From positions 1 through 64,000 of the forward strand of contig VGID01000016.1 of the NCBI GenBank assembly GCA_016868035.1: a stretch of DNA of 64,000 nucleotides. Reading direction: 5' to 3'. The stretch's first letter is position 1, and each line of letters starts with the position of its first letter. Below are positions 59,102 to 64,000 of the stretch, piece after piece. A program made the translations under genes and the position numbers. Below the pieces are notes generated by a model. It worked only from the letters and a program-made list of their open reading frames with translations. It was not told the DNA's origin and searched no databases. The stretch is from Betaproteobacteria bacterium. Lineage in GTDB: Bacteria > Pseudomonadota > Gammaproteobacteria > Burkholderiales > SG8-41.

Positions 59102-59962
59102 ATGTCTGAACACGTAATCAACGCCAACACCACGAATTTCGAGCAGGTCGTCATCGGGGGCTCGAATAAGACCCCGGTGCTGGTGGACTTCTGGGCGCCG
59201 TGGTGCGCGCCCTGCCGCACGTTGACGCCGGTGCTGGAGAAGCTCGCGGCCGAGTATGCGGGCCGCTTCACGCTGGTGAAGATCAACTCCGACGAGAACC
59301 AGGCGCTCGCCGCGCAGTTCGGCGTGCGCGGCATCCCCAACGTGAAGGCCTTCGTGAACGGCGAGCTGGTGGACGAGTTCTCCGGCGCCCTGCCCGAAGC
59401 GCGCGTGCGCGAATTCATCGAGCGCGTGGTGCCCTCGCCCGCCGACGAACTGCGCCTGGCGGCGATGGAAGCCTACCGCGCGGGCGGCAAGCCCGAGGAA
59501 GCGCTTGCGCAGCTTGCCCGGGTGCTGGAGCTCGATTCCAGGAACGATTCCGCGCGCATGGACCGCGCCGAGATCCTGCTCGACCTTGCCCGGATCGAGG
59601 AGGCGCGCGAAGTGCTGGTGTCACTGGGCGGGCTCTCGCAACTCGGCGAGCGCGCCAAGACGCTCACTGCGCGGCTCGATCTCGCCGCGGGCGCGGCGGG
59701 CGCCGGCGATCGGGACTCGCTCAAGGTCCGCATCGCGCGCGACGCAAACGATCTCGATGCGCGTCTGCAGCTTGCGAACCTGCACGTCGCGGGCAAGGAC
59801 TATCGTGCAGGGCTCGAGCAGTTGCTGGAGATCGTGAAGCGCGACCGCACGTTCCGGGACGACATCGCGCGCAAGACCATGCTCCAGATCTTCAGCGTGC
59901 TCGGCGGCGAGAACGAGCTGGTGGGCGAATACCGCCGGCGCCTTGCCGGCGCGATGTATTAA
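59102..59962 (+). CDS. CnoX/YbbN-like thioredoxin with TPR repeats
   Basis: The 286-residue protein has a thioredoxin domain (residues 1-110) with active site WCAPC (Cys35, Cys38) and GIPNVKAFVNGELVDEF. Two or three TPR-type helices follow (EAYRAGGKPEEALAQLARVL, AEILLDLARIEEAREVLV). In E. coli CnoX the first active-site Cys is replaced by Ser and the protein acts mainly as a chaperone. Here both Cys are present, so redox activity is likely, as reported for some family members. The start at 59102 fits the thioredoxin core. Confidence 0.87.
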   Translation: MSEHVINANTTNFEQVVIGGSNKTPVLVDFWAPWCAPCRTLTPVLEKLAAEYAGRFTLVKINSDENQALAAQFGVRGIPNVKAFVNGELVDEFSGALPEARVREFIERVVPSPADELRLAAMEAYRAGGKPEEALAQLARVLELDSRNDSARMDRAEILLDLARIEEAREVLVSLGGLSQLGERAKTLTARLDLAAGAAGAGDRDSLKVRIARDANDLDARLQLANLHVAGKDYRAGLEQLLEIVKRDRTFRDDIARKTMLQIFSVLGGENELVGEYRRRLAGAMY

Positions 59963-59988
59963 GAGCCGATAACGAGATCAAGAAATCC

Positions 59989-60140
59989 TGGCGGCAGATC
60001 AAATCCGATACACCCCAATCAAGATCGGGCACGGCGTGAGCAGTAAGCAGTGAGCGGTAAAAAAAACTGTAATTGACATCTCCCTACCGCTTACCCCTTA
60101 CCGCTTACCGTCTTGTTTACCCGCGTCCATCGGCGGCTCC
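59989..60140. repeat. Nested word array (B-C-loop-C'-B') between cnoX and dedA
   Basis: Degenerate B words (59989-60020) and heptamers GTGAGCA, GTAAGCA, GTGAGCG (60036-60062) are mirrored by C' (60084-60110) and B' (60114-60140). The B' arm is inside the end of dedA and encodes its last residues (SGAADGRG), so the element intrudes into that gene. It lies between convergent genes. Confidence 0.8.
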
Positions 60141-60776
60141 GGATCGCGCGCGGTGGCGCACGTACTCGAACACCGCCGGCATGATCGAGAGAATCACGAT
60201 GCCGACCAGGACCAGCGTCAGGTTCTGCTTGACCACCGGCAGGTTGCCGAAGAAATACCCGGCGTAGGCGAGCGAGACCACCCACAGCACCGCGCCGCCC
60301 ACGTTGTAGGCGAGGAAACGGCTGTAGGTCATGGCCCCGATGCCGGCGACGAAAGGCGCGTAGGTGCGGATGATCGGCACGAAGCGCGCGATAACGATGG
60401 TCTTGCCGCCGTGGCGCTCATAGAAGTTGTGCGCGCGCGCGAGGTACTCCTTGTTCAGCCACAACGAGTCTTCGTAGTGGAACACCTTGGGACCAACGTA
60501 ATGGCCGAACGCGTAATTGACGGTATCACCGAGGATCGCCGCGATGATCAGAAGCACCACCAGCAGATGCACGTCCATGCCCCCCGCGGCCGCGACCGCG
60601 CCCGCCGCGAAGAGCAGCGAGTCGCCCGGCAGAAACGGCGTCACCACAAGTCCGGTCTCGCAGAAGACGATCGTGAAGAGAATGAGGTAGATCCAGAGCC
60701 CGTATTTCGCCACGAGCGAGGCGAGATGCTGATCGAGATGGACCAGGATGTCGAAGAAGGTGGATACCAGCTCCAC
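60117..60776 (-). CDS. DedA-family inner-membrane protein
   Basis: The 219-residue protein has about five membrane-associated segments with the family core RFVPIIRTYAPFVAGIGAM near residues 130-150 and FCETGLVVTPFLPGDSLLF near residues 40-58. DedA proteins are thought to flip or transport phospholipid carriers and support membrane energetics. The last few residues derive from a repeat array. It is 12 bases after secF on the same strand. Confidence 0.88.
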   Translation of the reverse strand: MELVSTFFDILVHLDQHLASLVAKYGLWIYLILFTIVFCETGLVVTPFLPGDSLLFAAGAVAAAGGMDVHLLVVLLIIAAILGDTVNYAFGHYVGPKVFHYEDSLWLNKEYLARAHNFYERHGGKTIVIARFVPIIRTYAPFVAGIGAMTYSRFLAYNVGGAVLWVVSLAYAGYFFGNLPVVKQNLTLVLVGIVILSIMPAVFEYVRHRARSGAADGRG

Positions 60777-60788
60777 GCGGCCCCCGCC

Positions 60789-61727
60789 TCAGACCGCGCC
60801 GGACTCGGCTTCCTTCTTCTCCGGCTTGGCAAGGTCCTCGCGCGACGCGCCCAGGTACATGGCCAGCGGGCACGCCACCAGGACCGACGAGTAGATGCCG
60901 AACAGGATCCCGATGGTGAGCGCGAGCGCGAAGTAAAACAGCGTCTCGCCGCCGAAGATCAGCATCGCGCACACCATGAGCTGGGTCGAGAGGTGGGTGA
61001 TGATGGTGCGCGACATCGTCGCCGTGATCGCGTGATCCATCACCTGCGCCACCGTGAGGCTGCGCATCCTGCGGTTGCGGAAAGTCTCGCGCACCCGGTC
61101 GAACACCACTACCGACTCGTTCACCGAGTAGCCGAGCACCGCGAGCACCGCGGCGAGCACCGGCAGCGAGAACTCCCACTGGAAGATCGAGAAGAAGCCG
61201 ACGATGATCACCACGTCGTGCAAGTTGGCGACGATCGCCGACACCCCGAACTTCCACTCGAAGCGCACCCAGAGGTAGAACACGATGCCGAGGCACACGA
61301 ACAGCAGCGCGAGCGCGCCCGCTTCGAAGAGCTCGCGGCCGACCTGCGGCCCCACGAACTCGACGCGCCGCATCTCGACCTTCGCATCGTCCTTCCTGAG
61401 CTCCTGCACCACGAGCTCGGAGAGCTTCGCGCTGGTGACCCCCTGCTTCACGGGCAGGCGGATCAGCACGTCGCGGGACGTTCCGAAGTTCTGCACGGCG
61501 GCATCGCTGAATCCGATGCGTGCCATCGCCTCCCGGATCTTGCCGAGCTCGGCGGGGTGCGGGTAGGCCACCTCCATCACCGTGCCGCCGGTAAAATCCA
61601 CCCCCCAGTTGAGCCCGCGCGTTGCGAGCGAGCCCACTGCGATCACGAAGGTGAGGAGCGAGATCACGTTGAACAGCAGCGCGTGCCGCATGAACGGGAT
61701 GTCGCGCTGGATGCGGAACCATTCCAT
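60789..61727 (-). CDS. secF: Protein translocase subunit SecF
   Basis: SecF pairs with SecD and uses the proton gradient to complete protein export. From the ATG at 61727 it has 312 residues with six membrane segments and the RND-like VNESVVVFDRVRETFRN motif near residue 205. GVDFTGGTVMEVAYPHPAEL follows the first helix. An open extension upstream (to 61913) is repeat-array sequence and rejected. About 115 bases of mirrored repeat separate it from secD. Confidence 0.93.
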   Translation of the reverse strand: MEWFRIQRDIPFMRHALLFNVISLLTFVIAVGSLATRGLNWGVDFTGGTVMEVAYPHPAELGKIREAMARIGFSDAAVQNFGTSRDVLIRLPVKQGVTSAKLSELVVQELRKDDAKVEMRRVEFVGPQVGRELFEAGALALLFVCLGIVFYLWVRFEWKFGVSAIVANLHDVVIIVGFFSIFQWEFSLPVLAAVLAVLGYSVNESVVVFDRVRETFRNRRMRSLTVAQVMDHAITATMSRTIITHLSTQLMVCAMLIFGGETLFYFALALTIGILFGIYSSVLVACPLAMYLGASREDLAKPEKKEAESGAV

Positions 61728-61746
61728 CGCTACGCTCCCGCTTCGC

Positions 61747-61844
61747 GAAGTCGAAAGTCGGAAGGCGAAAGGCGGAAGTAGCAGGCGCCCGCTGCGCGGG
61801 AAGTCCTTTCGACTTTCGACTTTCGACTTTCGAATTTCGACTTC
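61747..61844. repeat. Mirror-image heptamer arrays between secD and secF
   Basis: The left arm (61747-61779) reads GTCGAAA, GTCGGAA, GGCGAAA, GGCGGAA. The right arm (61801-61844) is the opposite strand of several GTCGAAA words. The loop is about 21 bases. The right arm begins at the secD stop (minus-strand TGAAGTCGAAA). It interrupts an operon that is normally tight, and would form a strong hairpin in the secDF mRNA. Confidence 0.85.
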
Positions 61845-63705
61845 ATCGTTTGGCCTGCGCCGGCTTCCAGACCTGCCCGATCGAGACGCGATCGAGGCGC
61901 CGGCGGCTGCCATAGTAGTAGTTGACCATCGCGCGGGAGACCACCACCGCGCTGAAGATGGAGGTGAGGATGCCCAGGCACAGCACCACCGCGAAGCCCT
62001 TCACCGGGCCGGAGCCGAACGCGAACAGCGCCACTCCCGCGATCAGCGTGGTGATGTTCGAATCGAGAATCGTGCCCCACGCGCGCTCGTAGCCCGCGGT
62101 GATCGCGGCCTGCGGGGTGTTGCCGGCGCGCAGCTCCTCGCGTATGCGCTCGTTGATCAGCACGTTGGCGTCGATCGCCATGCCGATGGTGAGCGCGATG
62201 CCGGCCATCCCGGGCAGCGTCAGCGTCGCCTGCAGCAGCGAGAGCAGCGCGACCAGGAACAGCACGTTGGCGGCGAGAGCGATGATCGAGATCAGCCCGA
62301 ACAGCACGTAGTAAGCGACCATGAAGACCGCGATCGCGCCGAAGCCGTACCAAGTGGACTGGAAGCCGATCCGGATGTTCTCCGCTCCGAGCGACGGCCC
62401 GACGGTGCGCTCCTCTATGATTTCCATCGGCGCGGCGAGCGCGCCCGCGCGCAGCAGCAGCGCCACGTCATGCGCTTCCTGCGTGTTCATGCGCCCGCTG
62501 ATCTGAACGCGGCCGCCGCCGATTTCCTGGCGGATCACCGGCGCCGTCACCACCTCGCCCTTGCCTTTCTCGAAGAGCAGGATCGCCATGCGCTTGCCCA
62601 CGTTCTCGCGCGTGACCTGCTGGAAGATGCGCGCGCCGGCGCCGTCGAGGCTGATGTGCACCGCCGGCTCGCCGGTCTGGGAGTCGAATCCCGGCTGCGC
62701 GTCGTTGATGCGGTCGCCCGTGAGCACCACCTGTTTACGCACCAGGATCGGCGAGCCGCCGCGCTCGACGTAGACCTCGGTGTTGAACGGCAGCTGGCCC
62801 GCGAGCGCCGCCTGCATCACGGTCGGGTTGTTCGAGTTCTCGTCGTCCACCATCCGCACTTCGAGCGTCGCGGTGCGCCCCAGGATGTCCTTCGCCTTGG
62901 CCGTGTCCTGCACGCCGGGCAGCTGCACCACGACACGGTCGCTGCCCTGCTGCTGGATGATCGGCTCGGCCACGCCGAGCTCGTTGACCCGGTTGCGCAG
63001 CGTGGTGATGTTCTGCTGCAGCGCGAAGTCCTGGGTGCGCCTCTGCGCGTCGGGCCTGAGCGTGGCAAGGATGCGGTACTCGTTCGCTTCGTCCGTGGCC
63101 CGCAGCTCGAGATCCGGCATCGCGCGCGTGAGCTCGTCGAACGCCTTCTCGCGCATCGCCCGGTCTCGGAAGCGCACGGTGATCGCCTGGCCCTCGCGCG
63201 CGACCCCCGCGTACTGGATGCGCCTGTCGCGCAGCGAATTGCGGATGTCGCTCGAGAAGGTCTCCGCCTTCTTCGCGAGCGCCGCTTTCATGTCCACCTG
63301 CAGCAGGAAATGCACGCCGCCGCGCAGATCGAGGCCGAGGTACATCGGCAGCGCCCCGATCGCGGCCAGCCAGCGCGGGCTCGCGGGCAGCAGGTTGAGT
63401 GCCACGATGTAGTCGTCTCCGAGCTCCGCCTGCAGCAGGTCCTTGGCCTTGATCTGGATATCGGTGTCCGAGAAACGCGCCTTGACGCTGGTCGGGTCGA
63501 GGAAGACGCCATTCGCAGTGATGTTGGCTTTCTTGAGGCCAGCCTCGACGCGCTCCATCAGCGCCGTATCGGCCCTCAGCGTGGCCCGCAGCGGGGAGAC
63601 CTGCACGGCCGGGACCTCCCCGAAAAAGTTGGGCAGCGTGTAGAAGAGCCCGAGCACCACCGAGAGAACGACGATGGTATTTTTCCAGAGCGGAAAGCGG
63701 TTCAT
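61843..63705 (-). CDS. secD: Protein translocase subunit SecD
   Basis: SecD has 620 residues, normal for proteobacteria. Six membrane segments flank a large periplasmic P1 domain. Marks are LDLRGGVHFLLQVD near residue 130 and the RND motifs GMAIDANVLINERIREELR and YERAWGTILDSNITTLIAG. It acts with SecF and YajC at SecYEG. Start MNRFPLWKNTIVVLSVV is standard. The stop is the first codon of a repeat arm. Confidence 0.95.
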   Translation of the reverse strand: MNRFPLWKNTIVVLSVVLGLFYTLPNFFGEVPAVQVSPLRATLRADTALMERVEAGLKKANITANGVFLDPTSVKARFSDTDIQIKAKDLLQAELGDDYIVALNLLPASPRWLAAIGALPMYLGLDLRGGVHFLLQVDMKAALAKKAETFSSDIRNSLRDRRIQYAGVAREGQAITVRFRDRAMREKAFDELTRAMPDLELRATDEANEYRILATLRPDAQRRTQDFALQQNITTLRNRVNELGVAEPIIQQQGSDRVVVQLPGVQDTAKAKDILGRTATLEVRMVDDENSNNPTVMQAALAGQLPFNTEVYVERGGSPILVRKQVVLTGDRINDAQPGFDSQTGEPAVHISLDGAGARIFQQVTRENVGKRMAILLFEKGKGEVVTAPVIRQEIGGGRVQISGRMNTQEAHDVALLLRAGALAAPMEIIEERTVGPSLGAENIRIGFQSTWYGFGAIAVFMVAYYVLFGLISIIALAANVLFLVALLSLLQATLTLPGMAGIALTIGMAIDANVLINERIREELRAGNTPQAAITAGYERAWGTILDSNITTLIAGVALFAFGSGPVKGFAVVLCLGILTSIFSAVVVSRAMVNYYYGSRRRLDRVSIGQVWKPAQAKR

Positions 63706-63711
63706 GCTTCG

Positions 63712-63817
63712 CAGAGAGGGGTAAGGAGAGAGGAGAGAGGGGTTTGTCGGCGACTACCTGGCTTGCGGTTCCTGACGCCTCTCACCTTTCGCCTTTCGCC
63801 TTTCGCCTTTCGTTTCA
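63712..63817. repeat. Paired heptamer arrays between yajC and secD
   Basis: The left arm (63712-63743) contains GTAAGGA, GAGAGGA, GAGAGGG. The right arm (63776-63817) is the opposite strand of several GAAAGGC words, preceded by GAGAGGC. Pairing between the arms is looser than elsewhere. The right arm begins with minus-strand TGAAACGAAAGG, whose TGA is the yajC stop. Confidence 0.72.
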
Positions 63818-64000
63818 CCCGAGGGTCTTGAGCGTGCCCTTGGGCAGCAGCACCTGCACCGCCTGGCGCTGAATCTGGATCTCGACGTTGGGGGAGACCT
63901 CGAGCGACACGTAGCTTTCGCTGATCTTGCTGATGCGCCCGAGCACGCCGCCGGCGGTGATCACCTCGTCGCCTTTCTGCAGCGCTTCGGTCATCGTCTT
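63815..64000 (-). CDS. yajC: Sec translocase accessory subunit YajC, C-terminal part
   Basis: Only the last 61 codons are inside the window. They read MTEALQKGDEVITAGGVLGR and SYVSLEVSPNVEIQIQRQAV, the conserved cytosolic domain of YajC. The N-terminal membrane helix lies beyond the right edge. Gene order yajC-secD-secF is the usual one, so the assignment is secure. The stop opens a repeat arm. Confidence 0.9.
   Translation of the reverse strand, partial: KTMTEALQKGDEVITAGGVLGRISKISESYVSLEVSPNVEIQIQRQAVQVLLPKGTLKTLG

Overview
The window is GC-rich (roughly two-thirds G+C by eye), densely coded and contains no RNA genes that I could find. It looks like a betaproteobacterial chromosome, Burkholderiales-like. 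The evidence is a DUF3567-type protein, four orphan Bug-type tricarboxylate-transporter binding proteins, a homodimeric aceE and the order yajC-secD-secF. The assignment rests on gene content only.

Layout. 0-12.6 kb (minus strand) is a trehalose/alpha-glucan block: otsB, glgB, glgE, a treS-maltokinase fusion, a small MscS-like membrane protein, glgX and treZ. It supports trehalose to maltose to maltose-1-phosphate to branched glucan (the GlgE route) and part of the way back to trehalose. treZ is cut near codon 390 by what looks like the 5' end of a group II intron running off the left edge. 12.9-18.8 kb holds lutA, lutB and lutC (lactate oxidation), split by an EamA transporter and mmsA. 19-37 kb is mixed: a 53-residue membrane peptide, an aminotransferase, two sulfatases, a metallophosphoesterase, Bug proteins, aceE with a divergent Lrp-type regulator, a degenerate HtrA-like protein, greB, an IclR regulator and an exonuclease-GIY-YIG fusion.

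37-56 kb is an accessory catabolic region. A long minus-strand operon encodes a dipicolinate-synthase-A-like dehydrogenase, a hydantoinase-like enzyme, a PhyH-like protein, a tautomerase, an isochorismatase-VOC fusion, an ornithine-cyclodeaminase-like protein, a Bug protein, a cytosine-deaminase-like amidohydrolase, a two-subunit TPP decarboxylase and an exporter. A GntR regulator and a CobW metallochaperone are divergent from it. A second operon encodes an enolase-superfamily enzyme, a creatinase-like M24 protein and an ATZ/TRZ amidohydrolase. A third encodes an ABC importer. The same operator-like sequence, TGATCA-N7-TGATCA, lies upstream of all three operons, so I infer one regulon under the GntR protein. 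The substrate is unknown; the enzymes point to a small nitrogenous ring or carbamoyl compound.

56-64 kb returns to core genes: a multicopper oxidase, purB, a CnoX-like thioredoxin, dedA, secF, secD and the end of yajC.

The least explained structure is a family of intergenic elements made of degenerate short words with periods of 7, about 9 and 10 bases. They are often nested as mirror-image arms (A-B-C-loop-C'-B'-A'). In six genes the stop codon is the first base triplet of the array. The arrays occur between 11.7 and 34.9 kb and between 58.9 and 63.8 kb, but I saw none in the accessory catabolic region.
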